A DNA stretch of 64,000 nucleotides from Bacteroidales bacterium (GTDB lineage Bacteria; Bacteroidota; Bacteroidia; Bacteroidales; Muribaculaceae). Below are positions 1 through 9,645 of this stretch, one piece after another (position 1 is the first letter of the stretch; each line of letters starts with the position of its first letter). The translations under genes and the position numbers were made by a program. A model generated the notes under the pieces. The model searched no databases. It was not told the origin of the DNA and saw only the letters and a program-made list of their open reading frames with translations. The stretch lies in contig JAAVFQ010000013.1 in assembly GCA_014800685.1 (NCBI GenBank), forward strand, positions 1-64,000. Direction: 5' to 3'.

Positions 1-84
1 CGAACCCTCATTTAAGCTTTTACACAAATTATATCTCGGGAGTGGCAAATGCAGCCTGAATCTCCCGATTTTGTGTATAAAATA

Positions 85-123
85 GAGACTGCCTAACTTT
101 GGTTGTTAGACAGCCTCTTTTTT
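85..123 (+). terminator. Intrinsic terminator
   Basis: An imperfect 13-bp stem (85-97 with 105-117, two mismatches) is followed directly by a run of T at 118-123. It would end a plus-strand transcript entering from left of the window. Bases 1-84 hold no open frame I can support; they contain only an imperfect inverted repeat around CGGGAG/CTCCCG. Confidence 0.55.
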
Positions 124-241
124 CTTTTCAGCAAAAGAGCTTTACCTTTCGGAAAAGCCCTTGATGCAGGGTGGTTTGAAGGGTCAGATTCGGCGGAAAA
201 CGTTACCGTTTGCTCCCATGTTATAGCGAAGCAGCTCATTT

Positions 242-1147
242 TCAGTCGTTTTTATAAAGTCGATGCATCTCAGATATCCACCTTTTCATAGTTCTGCGTA
301 AATGAGCCGGTTCAATCACCTCGACCATTGAGCCAACTTGAAGCAGCTTCATTACAAAATCGTAAGTCGGAGCAAGAAAAAGCTCAAAATCCGCATACTC
401 TCCGACATCCTCAATCAATCGCTGACTGTGATGAAGAGGAAGCGATTTTAAATAAAACTTATGGTCTTCATAAGCCCTTATAATGATTTTCTCCGGTTTC
501 TCTCCGGTTCCAACAACAATGCCGTATGCCGCGGAAAAATATTCTTTTGCGTTAAAATCTTTGGGCAGTTTGAATGTGTCGCACGTGACTTCTACATTCT
601 CGATCCGGTCAAGGCCATAAAGCCGGATGTCTCCATATTGGATATTATTAGCCAACACATACCAACGGTTTTCAAAGAGTTTCACACAGTATGGCTCTAT
701 GGGGAAAGTGTAGGCCTGCGATTTCCGGAATGGTTGATAGGTGACAGACACAATGCGATTATCTTTCATAGCCTCCAATATGGTGGTAAGATGATCGCGT
801 CCGGAAGGAATCTCTTCCACCAATATGCGATCCTTTAATGACAGATTCTCCCCTATTACATTGCCAACCGCGTATGAGTCAAGCATCCATTTTTTGAGCT
901 TGTCGTCGTCAATATCCTGAGGATTGGCAATAAAATACAGGTAACCACCGGTCTTCTGACAATCAATCATAATGCCGAACTGGTCATAAATAGCCTCTCT
1001 CCACCGGTTGAATGTTGCGCGGTGGAGGGGCCTATCATCGCTCAGTTCCTTGTGGCTTTTCCATTTGTCGGAAAGATCCTTATGAGAAATCTTCCCGGCA
1101 CGGCGGATAGTTTCAATCAGCCATGTATATTTCGGCAGTTGGTTCAT
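242..1147 (-). CDS. WYL-domain transcriptional regulator
   Basis: A 301-residue protein with an N-terminal winged-helix-like region (about 1-60) and a WYL domain (about 115-195). The WYL region shows the SVTYQPF strand and a WYL-type RWYVLA motif, followed by a C-terminal WCX-like segment that ends in a basic helix. WYL proteins are DNA-binding regulators whose WYL fold senses ligands, often nucleic acid or nucleotides. The gene lies 62 bp downstream of rtcB on the same strand, so the two may be co-transcribed and functionally linked; that link is an inference. Length and layout match the common Bacteroidetes WYL family. The specific target is unknown. Confidence 0.85.
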   Translation of the reverse strand: MNQLPKYTWLIETIRRAGKISHKDLSDKWKSHKELSDDRPLHRATFNRWREAIYDQFGIMIDCQKTGGYLYFIANPQDIDDDKLKKWMLDSYAVGNVIGENLSLKDRILVEEIPSGRDHLTTILEAMKDNRIVSVTYQPFRKSQAYTFPIEPYCVKLFENRWYVLANNIQYGDIRLYGLDRIENVEVTCDTFKLPKDFNAKEYFSAAYGIVVGTGEKPEKIIIRAYEDHKFYLKSLPLHHSQRLIEDVGEYADFELFLAPTYDFVMKLLQVGSMVEVIEPAHLRRTMKRWISEMHRLYKND

Positions 1148-1209
1148 AAGTTAGTATATTCAGATTTAACCGATAGATTTAAACGGTCATTTATGCTATC
1201 TTCGTCTAC

Positions 1210-2498
1210 CTATTTTGATGCTTTGAAGTTGAAGATTGGGCGGATGATCGCGTCGATGGTGACTGTATCGCCAATATTGGCTATAATTTCCTCTGCAGGC
1301 TTGTAGACCATCGGCGACTCGTCACGGGTAAAGTCGTTGACCGACTCCGAATAGATGCCCTGCATGGATGCCTCAAAGTCTTCCATCGTGATTTTCTCGT
1401 ATGCCTGTGTGCGGCTCAATACTCGCCCTGCTCCATGAGGGGCTGAACAGTTCCAGTCGGGATTTCCCTTGCCGGTGCAGAGCAATGACCCATCGCGCAT
1501 ATTCAGCGGAATAATGCAACGCTCGCCTTCGACCGCCGAGATAGAACCCTTGCGGATGACATTCTCATAGCTGATATAATTGTGAACGGATTCAAACTCC
1601 TCATTGACTTTCACATTGGGGAAGAAGCGCAGCAATAAAAGAGAAATCAGCTTACGGTTGAGAACCGCCCATCGCTGGCAGAGACGCATATCATGGAGAT
1701 AATGCTCACGCTCCTCTCCCTCCACATAGCAGAGATATGCCGGCAGCGACGGCTCTGCCTCTTTATTCTCCTTCCGCATCTTTTTGATAACGCTTTGCAA
1801 TTCGGAGCGACGCCCTGACGCTTTATACTCCTCGATGATTCGCTTAATCGTCTCTTCAAATTCGTCAGCGCCATCGGTTAGATGCTTGATGGCTTTAGTC
1901 TGATAAATGTCGGCAACCTGCTTGCCGAGGTTGCGCGAACCGGTATGGATGACGAGATACACGTTATCCTCATCATCCTTGTCAAGTTCGATGAAATGGT
2001 TACCACCGCCAAGCGAGCCGATTGCCTTATTTATGCGTCCGGAATCTTTCAGTTCACGATAGCAATAAAGTGCGTTGACAAGCTCTTTTGCCTCACGATA
2101 TATCTCCATTTCCTCGCAGACAAGTGGCTTGAAACCAAATCGCTCCTCTCGGACAATTTTGCCGGAGGGAACATTTCCTCGTATATGCTCGTGGAAAGCG
2201 TGATAGTCAATCTCGGAGATTTTTCCGAGATTTAGTACATGCATACCGCAGCCGATGTCAACACCAACAATATTGGGAATCACCTTGTCGCCAAGGTCGC
2301 CGGTAAATCCGATTACGCAGCCGGCTCCGGCGTGTACATCGGGCATGATGCGTATCTTCTTGTCTGAGAACACATCTATCGAAAGCAATTCCTTAATCTG
2401 CTCCAGGGACTTATCATCGATATTGTCTGTGAATATCTTTGCGTCAAATCCTTCTATTATCTTCGTATTTTTTTATATTGGAACATTTCATAACTCAT
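1210..2498 (-). CDS. rtcB: RNA-splicing ligase RtcB (5' end possibly frameshifted)
   Basis: RtcB joins RNA 2',3'-cyclic phosphate or 3'-phosphate ends to 5'-hydroxyl ends using GTP and Mn2+, in tRNA and rRNA repair. The sequence shows MPDVHAGAGC, VGVDIGCGM, GGGNHFIEL, HTGSRNLGK and the guanylylated-histidine motif SAPHGAGR. The conserved frame runs upstream to a TAA at 2473-2475, but the first standard in-frame start is a TTG at 2388, which would cut off about 28 residues of the conserved N-terminus. An ATG at 2498 (or 2486) reads MSYEMFQYKK and enters the conserved frame only after a one-base shift in the A7 tract (2468-2474 on this strand). This could be a sequencing indel, phase variation or slippage. 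A small gene precedes it by 27 bp and a WYL regulator follows. Confidence 0.9.
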
Positions 2499-2525
2499 AC
2501 GCTGAGTTCGTAGGTAGTTATAAAT

Positions 2526-2810
2526 TCATATCCATCCTCCCAAGAATTCCTCATCATTTTCATCATTCTCATCAGGAAACGGATGTAAAGCATCCTTGCG
2601 ATGGATTTCCGCCCTCTCCTCCTCTGTCAGAGGAGGAAGCTCAACGTAGAAAACATTGTCGGAACGCTGTTTCATTCCGGAGCTATGTCTAAACCACATA
2701 TTTTCCATAAGGAGGGCAACTCCTTCCGGTGATTTAACTGTTCTATTTGTAAGTTTGTCTTTCATGAACGCAAAATTACTCCTCAGATGACTCATTTTGC
2801 GATACAGCAT
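2526..2810 (-). CDS. Small acidic-tailed hypothetical protein
   Basis: 94 residues, or 79 if translation starts at the internal Met at 2765, which begins a better-looking MKDKLTNRTV N-terminus. The C-terminus is strongly acidic (PDENDENDEE) and ends GGWI. I recognise no domain, and there is no signal peptide or membrane segment. It ends 27 bp before the likely rtcB start on the same strand, so it is probably the first gene of an rtcB-WYL transcript. Function unknown; RNA-repair accessory is only a guess by position. Confidence 0.6.
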   Translation of the reverse strand: MLYRKMSHLRSNFAFMKDKLTNRTVKSPEGVALLMENMWFRHSSGMKQRSDNVFYVELPPLTEEERAEIHRKDALHPFPDENDENDEEFLGGWI

Positions 2811-2882
2811 AATTTTTAATTAAGAATCTTAGGCGACTTCGTTAGTAAGAATCTAAAACAACTTCGATTAAAAATATGCACA

Positions 2883-3179
2883 TTATTTTCCCTTTCTTAT
2901 TTTCTGCTGAAAATAATCTGTATATACCCTATAGCTCCACACCATTCCTATTATAACGATACTTATTGCTCCGACACCTACACACCCGCGCATCCAGAGA
3001 ATTGTGCGAAACGATAAATCATCCATCCAGATTATCATAGCCAACTGAATGAGAACAACGATTAGACCCACAATGTATAATAATCTCCGCAGTTTTCTAT
3101 GCTTAGGAGAATTGTGGAGCTTATTGATTTCCTCTCTTCTATGCCAATATCTTATCATTCCTGATGCATTATTCGGCAA
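2883..3179 (-). CDS. Small two-helix membrane protein, hypothetical
   Basis: 98 residues with a basic N-terminus (RKLRRLL) and two hydrophobic spans at about 32-52 and 63-83, joined by a short loop with MDD. The C-terminus is basic. This fits a small inner-membrane hairpin protein with both ends in the cytoplasm by the positive-inside rule. No family recognised. It lies between the dnaK terminator and the rtcB group with its own gap on both sides, so it may be monocistronic. Confidence 0.6.
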   Translation of the reverse strand: MPNNASGMIRYWHRREEINKLHNSPKHRKLRRLLYIVGLIVVLIQLAMIIWMDDLSFRTILWMRGCVGVGAISIVIIGMVWSYRVYTDYFQQKIRKGK

Positions 3180-3284
3180 AGATAGTAATTATTCTTGACA
3201 TTTTCAGTCATAATAGCCTGCAGAACTTTCAGCAAGTCTATCCCTACCCTTAATAACTCCACCATTCCTACTTATTCTAAGACA

Positions 3285-3317
3285 AAAAGCAGGCGTGAGT
3301 AAATCACACCTGCTTTT
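3285..3317. terminator. Bidirectional terminator downstream of dnaK
   Basis: AAAAGCAGG...GTGA at 3285-3298 pairs with TCAC...CCTGCTTTT at 3304-3317, giving a 13-bp stem with one mismatch flanked by A and T tracts on both strands. On the minus strand it ends the dnaK transcript. Confidence 0.75.
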
Positions 3318-3365
3318 ATTCTTAGTGTCCCTATTTTAATCGAGAGACATTAGCTAACTTTCATA

Positions 3366-5258
3366 TTACTTCACTTCCTCGAAGTCCACATCGGTGATAT
3401 CTTTCTCTTCTCCACCATGGTGAGGTTCCGCACCGGGATTAGGCTGAGCCCCTCCGGCCTGAGCTGCATTCTGAATATCCTGTGCAGCTGCCATGAGAGC
3501 ATCGTTTACGGCCTTTTCCGCAGAGTCTATATCCTCAACGAGCTGATTCTTATGAACCTCTTTCAGACGATTGAGTGCAGTATCAATAGCTGCTCGCTTG
3601 TCGGCCGGAATCTTGTCGCCAAGTTCGCTAAGCTGCTTCTCTGTCTGGAAGATAACGCTGTCGGCATGGTTGAGTTTGTCGATACGCTCCTTAGCCTTCT
3701 TATCAGCCTCCTCATTAGCCTTAGCCTCATCGCGCATGCGCTGGATTTCTTCTTCGCTAAGTCCGCTGGATGCTTCGATTCTGATAGACTGCTCTTTGCC
3801 GGTGGCCTTATCCTTAGCCGTAACGTTAAGAATACCGTTAGCATCCACCTCAAATGTCACTTCAATCTGAGGCACTCCACGCGGAGCGGGATTGATGCCG
3901 GAGAGGTTGAACTCACCAAGGAGTTTATCATCTGCTGCCATAGGTCTCTCACCCTGGAGCACACGGATAGTAACTTCAGGCTGATTGTCGGCCGCTGTAG
4001 AGAAGGTCTCGCTCTTACGGATAGGAATTGTAGAGTTTGCTTCGATAAGCTTGGTGAAGACTCCACCGAGAGTCTCGATACCGATGCTCAGAGGCACCAC
4101 GTCAAGAAGAAGCACATCCTTCACATCACCGCTTAGCACGCCACCCTGAATTGCAGCGCCGATGGCCACTACTTCATCGGGATTAACACCCTTAGAGGGC
4201 TCTTTGCCGAAGATTTCCTTTACTTTCTCCTGAATAGCGGGGATACGGGTGGAACCGCCGACGAGGATAACCTCGTTAATATCGCCGGCAGTCATGCCTG
4301 CATCTTTAAGAGCCTTCAGACAGGGCTCTGCCACTGCATCGATAAGCTTGTGGGCAAGCTGCTCGAATTTAGCGCGTGTCAAGGTCTTAACAAGGTGTTT
4401 CGGACCTGAAGCGGTTGCCGTGATATAAGGAAGGTTGATTTCAGTAGTAGTAGAACTTGAAAGCTCTATCTTGGCCTTTTCGGCAGCCTCTTTAAGACGC
4501 TGCATTGCCATAGGATCCTGACGGAGATCTACGCCCTCTTCTTTCTGGAACTCATCGGCAAGCCAGTCGATGATAACGTGGTCGAAGTCATCACCACCGA
4601 GGTGAGTATCACCATTGGTAGACTTAACTTCAAAGACACCGTCACCGAGCTCAAGAATAGAGATATCGAACGTACCGCCACCAAGGTCGAAGACAGCGAT
4701 CTTCTGCTCCTTGTCTGACTTGTCAAGGCCATAAGCAAGAGCCGCTGCCGTAGGCTCGTTTACTATACGGCGCACTTTAAGACCGGCGATCTCACCTGCT
4801 TCTTTGGTAGCCTGACGCTGTGAGTCGTCGAAATATGCCGGCACTGTGATGACAGCCTCAGTCACTTCCTGACCGAGATAGTCTTCGGCCGTCTTCTTCA
4901 TTTTCTGAAGAATCATTGCTGAAATTTCCTGCGGAGTGTAGTCGCGGCCGTCAATATCCACTTTCGGGATATCATTCTGGCAAACTACCTTATAAGGAAC
5001 TCGCTTGATTTCATCCTCCACCTGATTACATTTTTCGCCCATAAAGCGCTTGATGGAGTAGATGGTTCGGGTAGGGTTGGTAATAGCCTGACGCTTGGCA
5101 GGGTCTCCTACCTTACGTTCGCCTCCGTCCACAAACGCTACTACAGAAGGAGTAGTGTTGCGGCCTTCATTATTAGGAATCACTACCGGATTTTTACCTT
5201 CGAGAACGGCTACGCACGAGTTGGTCGTGCCTAAGTCGATACCAATTATCTTTCCCAT
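3366..5258 (-). CDS. dnaK: Chaperone protein DnaK (Hsp70)
   Basis: A 630-residue Hsp70. The ATPase domain (1-380) shows the phosphate-1 motif [10 protein letters not shown] near residue 5 and [10 protein letters not shown] near 190. A substrate-binding domain follows, then a helical lid and a Gly/Pro-rich linker that ends in an acidic tail (DVDFEEVK), as in DnaK generally. It refolds cytosolic proteins with DnaJ and GrpE, which are not in this window. It is monocistronic: a terminator lies just downstream and spt is divergent upstream. Its leader holds a GAAGT...CCGATCGG...ACTTC inverted repeat also seen before clpB (see findings). No CIRCE element was seen. Confidence 0.98.
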   Translation of the reverse strand: MGKIIGIDLGTTNSCVAVLEGKNPVVIPNNEGRNTTPSVVAFVDGGERKVGDPAKRQAITNPTRTIYSIKRFMGEKCNQVEDEIKRVPYKVVCQNDIPKVDIDGRDYTPQEISAMILQKMKKTAEDYLGQEVTEAVITVPAYFDDSQRQATKEAGEIAGLKVRRIVNEPTAAALAYGLDKSDKEQKIAVFDLGGGTFDISILELGDGVFEVKSTNGDTHLGGDDFDHVIIDWLADEFQKEEGVDLRQDPMAMQRLKEAAEKAKIELSSSTTTEINLPYITATASGPKHLVKTLTRAKFEQLAHKLIDAVAEPCLKALKDAGMTAGDINEVILVGGSTRIPAIQEKVKEIFGKEPSKGVNPDEVVAIGAAIQGGVLSGDVKDVLLLDVVPLSIGIETLGGVFTKLIEANSTIPIRKSETFSTAADNQPEVTIRVLQGERPMAADDKLLGEFNLSGINPAPRGVPQIEVTFEVDANGILNVTAKDKATGKEQSIRIEASSGLSEEEIQRMRDEAKANEEADKKAKERIDKLNHADSVIFQTEKQLSELGDKIPADKRAAIDTALNRLKEVHKNQLVEDIDSAEKAVNDALMAAAQDIQNAAQAGGAQPNPGAEPHHGGEEKDITDVDFEEVK

Positions 5259-5300
5259 AATATTCGTTTTTTATATTTTTTGTTATTTGTTTTTCATTCT

Positions 5301-5329
5301 GAAGTATCCTCCCGATCGGGGGGCACTTC
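5301..5329 (-). promoter_or_regulatory. Inverted repeat in the dnaK leader (GAAGT...CCGATCGG...ACTTC)
   Basis: A palindromic CCCGATCGGG core at 5311-5320 is flanked by GAAGT (5301) and ACTTC (to 5329), about 45-70 bp upstream of the dnaK start. A shorter version with the same core and arms lies in front of clpB at 13489-13505. It could be a protein operator or a hairpin in the mRNA leader. The remainder of the 5259-5706 gap holds the spt promoter and AT-rich sequence; no gene seen. Confidence 0.4.
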
Positions 5330-5614
5330 CTTTCGGTTTCATATAATTAACAAATGATGTGCTCAAAGGGTTGACTCCCCCCCTTATTAAAATAACTTTT
5401 TTGCTATTTTTTTGAATATTATACACTTACGAATCCCGGGTAATTATGACATGTATCTGCCATCTCTGCCATAAGTCTGCCAAATAATAATTCCAAGGGG
5501 TAAAAAGCGCCATATCCACCTTAAAATTTCTTAATTTAACGCTATTGTAATAATTTTAAAGGGTCGCGCCATTTTTTTTTGTTTGGATTTTTTTCAAATT
5601 TCAAACAAATTTAT

Positions 5615-5622
5615 TAACTTTG
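5615..5622 (+). promoter_or_regulatory. Bacteroidetes -7 box for spt
   Basis: TAACTTTG matches the Bacteroidetes sigma-ABfr -7 consensus TAnnTTTG and lies about 85 bp upstream of the spt start. No clean TTTG -33 element is present at the usual distance. Confidence 0.6.
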
Positions 5623-5706
5623 CCACTCTAAACGCTACGCAAACTAAATGGCGCGATGTGCCGATATTCGATTTTTCTTCGGTTCTCCTTCGCCAAATAT
5701 TTGTTT

Positions 5707-6894
5707 ATGAAGTTATTACAAACTAAATTAGCGCGCTACGATGCGCCGCAGAGGGCTAAGGCAGCCGGCATATATCCCTACTTCCGTGAGATAGACTCTC
5801 ATCAGGACACTGAAGTCATGATGAATGGAAAAAAGGTGTTGATGTTTGGTTCCAACTCATACATGGGCCTCACTAATCATCCGAAAGTCATAGAAGCGGC
5901 TGTGGAGGCCACTAAAAAATATGGCACCGGCATGGCCGGCTCCCCCTTTCTCAACGGAACTCTTGACATTCACAAACGTCTTGAAGAGCGTATAGCCGAC
6001 TATCTCGGCAAGGAGGATGTCATGCTCTATTCCACCGGCTTTGGCGTAAACCTCGGAGTCGTCTCTACGCTTACCGGACGTGAGGATTACATTATTCTCG
6101 ATGAGCAGGACCATGCATCAATTATAGAGGGACGCAGGCTCTCCTTCTCCAACTACCTTAAATATAAGCATAATGATATGGAGTCGCTTGAAAAGCAACT
6201 CCAGCGCTGCGACCCCGATAAAGTGAAGCTCATAGCCACCGACACCGTCTTCTCTATGGAGGGCGACGTGGCTGACATGAGAAAAATCGTAGAGCTCGCC
6301 AAGAAATATAATGCTTGCGTAATGGCAGATGAGGCTCACGGCCTCGGAGTCTTCGGTGAAGGTGGTCGCGGAGTATGCCAGCATCAGGGAGTCCTTCAGG
6401 ATGTAGACCTCATTATGGGCACTTTCAGCAAATCTCTCGCATCGCTCGGAGGCTTTATAGCCACTGACAAGGAGATCACCAATTATCTGCGTCATCATTC
6501 GCGCTCATATATTTTCACTGCGAGCATCACTCCGGCCGCCACAGCTGCCGTAAATGCCGCCCTCGACATCATCATTTCAGAGCCGGAGCGTCAGGAACAT
6601 CTTTGGGACATAACCCACTATGCGCTTGACAACTTCCGCGAAATGGGATGTGAAATAGGCCATACTTCCACCCCTATTATCCCTCTTTTCATTCGTGACG
6701 ACTACAAGACTTTCCACGTCACGCACGACCTTCTTGAAGAGGGGGTATTTGTCAATCCCGTAGTTACCCCGGCCGTAGCCCCGCAGGATACGCTCATCAG
6801 ATACTCTCTGATGGCTACCCATACCAAAGATCAGGTGACTCGTTCGCTGGAAGCTATCAGAAAGGTATTCAAGAAATATGACCTTATAAAATAA
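5707..6894 (+). CDS. spt: Serine palmitoyltransferase-like PLP enzyme (sphingolipid synthesis)
   Basis: 395 residues of the alpha-oxoamine synthase family (fold-type I PLP enzymes). Motifs seen: SNSYMGL, the glycine-rich GTGMAGSPFLNGT, DEAHGLGVFG (PLP-ring Asp and His), and FSKSLASLGG with the Schiff-base Lys. The N-terminus MKLLQTKLARYDAPQRA and overall pattern are those of the Bacteroides serine palmitoyltransferase, which condenses serine with a long-chain acyl-CoA to start ceramide synthesis, rather than of 2-amino-3-ketobutyrate ligase (Kbl). I chose the ATG at 5707 over 5656 because homologous sequence starts there and it lies downstream of a good -7 box. Kbl is the main alternative. 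Confidence 0.82.
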   Translation: MKLLQTKLARYDAPQRAKAAGIYPYFREIDSHQDTEVMMNGKKVLMFGSNSYMGLTNHPKVIEAAVEATKKYGTGMAGSPFLNGTLDIHKRLEERIADYLGKEDVMLYSTGFGVNLGVVSTLTGREDYIILDEQDHASIIEGRRLSFSNYLKYKHNDMESLEKQLQRCDPDKVKLIATDTVFSMEGDVADMRKIVELAKKYNACVMADEAHGLGVFGEGGRGVCQHQGVLQDVDLIMGTFSKSLASLGGFIATDKEITNYLRHHSRSYIFTASITPAATAAVNAALDIIISEPERQEHLWDITHYALDNFREMGCEIGHTSTPIIPLFIRDDYKTFHVTHDLLEEGVFVNPVVTPAVAPQDTLIRYSLMATHTKDQVTRSLEAIRKVFKKYDLIK

Positions 6895-7085
6895 GAGAAT
6901 GAGATGTGAGTTCTAAAATTAATGTAGATAGAGCCATGAGAGTGCGCCCCTCACCTATCTCATTGATTATTATTTGAACTTGCTTAATCACAAAGGTGTC
7001 TTTGGAGAGTGCAAAAACCTCCCCGACACCACCCCACTTTTTATCCACACCACTTCTAACCATAACATCTCTCTTTTCCCACACG

Positions 7086-7655
7086 ATGGTCTATAGATTC
7101 AAGCTTATCAGCGAGGAAGTCAATGGCTTCTACCGTATAATCGACATTGACCCTGATGCAACTTTTATAGAGCTGCGCGACTGCGTCTGTGACGCAACAG
7201 GATTTTCCCATAACGACAAAGCCTGCTTCTTCTTCTGCGATGAAGATTGGGTAAGAGAAAAAGAAATTTCCATAAGCGATAATGGTTCATATTCAGACCA
7301 GGATGTCTATCTTATGGATGACACTCGTATTTCTGAGATTATTGAAGATGAGGGGGATCATCTCTCCTATCTTTTCGACCCGGAAAATGACAGAGAGTTC
7401 TTTATGGAGCTGAAGGAAATTATCTTCGGACAATCAGCCGACTCACCTGTATGCGTAAAAAAAGCAGGCAATTCTCCGGTGGAAAAAATCATAATCGAAG
7501 AGCCTGTCCAGGATGCCAAGGCCAATGCCAAGCAAGTAGTCTCTGATGAGCTTGACCTTGACTTCTATGGTGAAGATGGGTATAATGAAGATGAAATAGA
7601 AAGCGGATATAACTCCGATGACATGGGTGAGGAAGAGAGTGGCATTGACATTTAA
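7086..7655 (+). CDS. Plasmid pRiA4b ORF-3-like protein
   Basis: 189 residues starting MVYRFKLISEEV. The N-terminal 110 residues fit the PRiA4_ORF3-like domain: a V/Y-RFK start, an IDIDPDATFIELRDCV strand-helix, and SYLFDPENDREFFMEL. This domain is common as a cytosolic protein of unknown function in Bacteroidetes. The C-terminal third is low-complexity and very acidic (DDMGEEESGIDI end). The ATG at 7086 was chosen because the sequence upstream of it is not protein-like. Function unknown. Confidence 0.75.
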   Translation: MVYRFKLISEEVNGFYRIIDIDPDATFIELRDCVCDATGFSHNDKACFFFCDEDWVREKEISISDNGSYSDQDVYLMDDTRISEIIEDEGDHLSYLFDPENDREFFMELKEIIFGQSADSPVCVKKAGNSPVEKIIIEEPVQDAKANAKQVVSDELDLDFYGEDGYNEDEIESGYNSDDMGEEESGIDI

Positions 7656-7773
7656 TTGTCAAGAGATTCTATCTCTTACCATCGGCTCGCCATATTGAAA
7701 AGAGTCTTTCATCTCACAGAGCTCGCTTAATTTTTAGAATTTACTTAACACTTCTATATACTAATATACTCTT

Positions 7774-8232
7774 ATGAAGTATTTATCGTTAATTGCAATT
7801 TCTGCATTAGCATTCACAGCAGTTTCTTGTGGCAACAGTGAGAAAGCCACTACCGATTCTATTGACTCAATTAGCGACACTCTTGCTATTCAAGATACTC
7901 TCACCGCTAACGATGCGGACACCACAGCAGCCATTGAAGCTCCCGCCACTGAAGAAACGCAGAAGGCTGACGAGGCTAAGGACTCTAATAAGGACCTCGA
8001 CGCGAAAGTAGATAAAATCGTCAGAATGATTAATGAGCACATCAGCACTGTTCAGAGCCTGAAAAATGAAGGCATCCCCTCCGGTAGCTCAATGGCTTTC
8101 CGTTCGCTTGAGGCACTCCCCGACTATACCGGACAGCTTAATAAAATCAAAGGTCAGCTTTCTCCGGAACAGAAGGCTCGCATAGATGAAGCTGAAATGA
8201 AACTGCAGAAACTCACCAATTCCTGGAACTAA
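7774..8232 (+). CDS. Putative lipoprotein, hypothetical
   Basis: 152 residues. A signal peptide with lipobox AVSC places the acylated Cys at about residue 19. A Thr/Ala/Asp-rich linker (20-75) follows, then a helical C-terminal domain with heptad-like Leu spacing. The anchored, flexible linker plus coiled helix suggests a periplasmic or surface lipoprotein. No family recognised. A strong terminator lies 40 bp downstream. Confidence 0.7.
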   Translation: MKYLSLIAISALAFTAVSCGNSEKATTDSIDSISDTLAIQDTLTANDADTTAAIEAPATEETQKADEAKDSNKDLDAKVDKIVRMINEHISTVQSLKNEGIPSGSSMAFRSLEALPDYTGQLNKIKGQLSPEQKARIDEAEMKLQKLTNSWN

Positions 8233-8272
8233 CCAGAGGATAAGGCGACTCCACCTATATTCTTTTAACGGA

Positions 8273-8308
8273 AAATCCCACTGAAACACTTCTATTTCAG
8301 TGGGATTT
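8273..8308. terminator. Bidirectional terminator
   Basis: A perfect 14-bp stem, AAATCCCACTGAAA (8273-8286) with its complement at 8295-8308, lies between convergent genes ending at 8232 (+) and 8353 (-). It serves both. Confidence 0.85.
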
Positions 8309-8352
8309 ATATATCCTCAATTCAGATCTAATCATATAGATGCCTACTCCCG

Positions 8353-8688
8353 TCAGATACCAAATATCTTTCCGAGAAGATTCTTCTTCTCGTCAGGACG
8401 GAAATGCACACTCATCTGACTGTCATTTTTGCTAAAAAATAGAATATGCGTGGGGAAGACGAAAGCAACCCACTTGTCAAACTCAAGGACGGCATAGAGA
8501 GCCCTTTTGAGAAAACGATGGAAAGGATTGAAGTCATCCAAGTCCCCGACTATTATCTCATCCCCTTCATCTATAAACTTATGATGAGCCTTAAGCTCCT
8601 CAAGATAGAAGGGTAAATTCAAGTCCTCCTCTTTAGAGCGTTTCTTGAATTTTTTATATATATCTTTTATTACTTCTTCTGTTATCAT
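8353..8688 (-). CDS. Conserved hypothetical cytosolic protein
   Basis: 111 residues, mixed helix and strand, with no signal peptide or membrane span. It starts MITEEVIKDIYKKF with a basic helix and has a strand-rich second half (WVAFVFPTHILFFSK). The pattern is that of a small conserved Bacteroidales protein, but I cannot name its family or function. It is convergent with the lipoprotein gene and divergent from the DUF2520 gene. Confidence 0.6.
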   Translation of the reverse strand: MITEEVIKDIYKKFKKRSKEEDLNLPFYLEELKAHHKFIDEGDEIIVGDLDDFNPFHRFLKRALYAVLEFDKWVAFVFPTHILFFSKNDSQMSVHFRPDEKKNLLGKIFGI

Positions 8689-8849
8689 AGTCTTAAAGAA
8701 TCTGTCTCCAAAATATCAGATTCATTTTTACGCACATACAGATGAGCACTCGCTTCATCTGCACATTTTTTAAACACCTATTCCATGAAAAAAGTTCGTT
8801 TACAATTCTTTATTTTATAGTTTTTTTAGGAGAGTCCACCAAAATTGGT

Positions 8850-8857
8850 TACCTTTG
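8850..8857 (+). promoter_or_regulatory. Bacteroidetes -7 box
   Basis: TACCTTTG matches TAnnTTTG, about 70 bp upstream of the DUF2520-kdsC-maf group. It is probably the promoter for all three genes. Confidence 0.55.
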
Positions 8858-8925
8858 CATTAAAGTAAATCCGACTATCCGTCGAAAGTCGGTTAAAATC
8901 ATTCATTTAGCCCAGACAGTGTCTC

Positions 8926-9645
8926 ATGAAAAGATGTATATGCATCATAGGCTCAGGCAATGTAGCCACTCATCTGGCAAAGGCTTTTCGGGATAAGGCC
9001 GATGTCACTATGGTCTCTCCACGCACTTTGGCCGGCCTTCCGGCTAAAGCCGACGTCTATATCATTGCTGTAACAGATGATGCCATCCCCACCGTAGCCC
9101 AATCTCTTGGGGAAGTCGATGGAATAGTGGTCCACACTTCAGGCTCTACACCCATGTCCGCTCTACTGCCATTCGCAGCACGTCCCGGAGTGCTTTATCC
9201 GCTGCAAACATTCTCCAAAGAAGATACGATAGACTATTCCGCAATACCGGTTTTTGTAGAGTGTAACGATGAGGATGACTTGAAGACGTTGATGCAGACA
9301 GCTGAACTTTTCACCGATAAAATATATATCGCAGATGAGGAGACACGGCGTCGTCTGCATATAGCCGCCGTCTTCTCTTGCAATTTCGTAAATCATCTTT
9401 TAGCCATAAGCAGCGACATACTCAGCAAAGAAAGGCTTCCTCTCTCTATCCTCCGTCCCCTTATAGACAAAACCATCGACAAGGCTTTCTCTCTCTCCAA
9501 TCCGGCTTTGGGCCAGACCGGGCCGGCCGTGCGCCAAGACCTGAGCACTATAGATAAACACCTGTCTATGCTTGAATCCACGCCAGAAGTCAGAAATCTA
9601 TATCAGATTATCACTCAAGACATAATAAACTATCACTCACGATGA
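8926..9645 (+). CDS. DUF2520 / Rossmann-like NAD(P)-binding protein
   Basis: 239 residues. The N-terminal Rossmann motif GSGNVATHLA (about 9-18) binds NAD(P). HTSGSTPMSAL and GVLYPLQTFSKE are typical of the DUF2520 family, and the C-terminal helical half resembles the dimerising domain of 6-phosphogluconate dehydrogenase-like folds. It is predicted to be an oxidoreductase of unknown substrate. It overlaps kdsC by 4 bp, so translation is probably coupled, a conserved arrangement in Bacteroidetes. Confidence 0.8.
   Translation: MKRCICIIGSGNVATHLAKAFRDKADVTMVSPRTLAGLPAKADVYIIAVTDDAIPTVAQSLGEVDGIVVHTSGSTPMSALLPFAARPGVLYPLQTFSKEDTIDYSAIPVFVECNDEDDLKTLMQTAELFTDKIYIADEETRRRLHIAAVFSCNFVNHLLAISSDILSKERLPLSILRPLIDKTIDKAFSLSNPALGQTGPAVRQDLSTIDKHLSMLESTPEVRNLYQIITQDIINYHSR

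Noticed and set aside
3417..4136. Plus-strand frame opposite dnaK
   Set aside because: Shadow of dnaK; antisense product is low-complexity.
5259..5706. CIRCE (HrcA) element before dnaK or groESL
   Set aside because: No TTAGCACTC-N9-GAGTGCTAA repeat is present near dnaK, clpB or groES.
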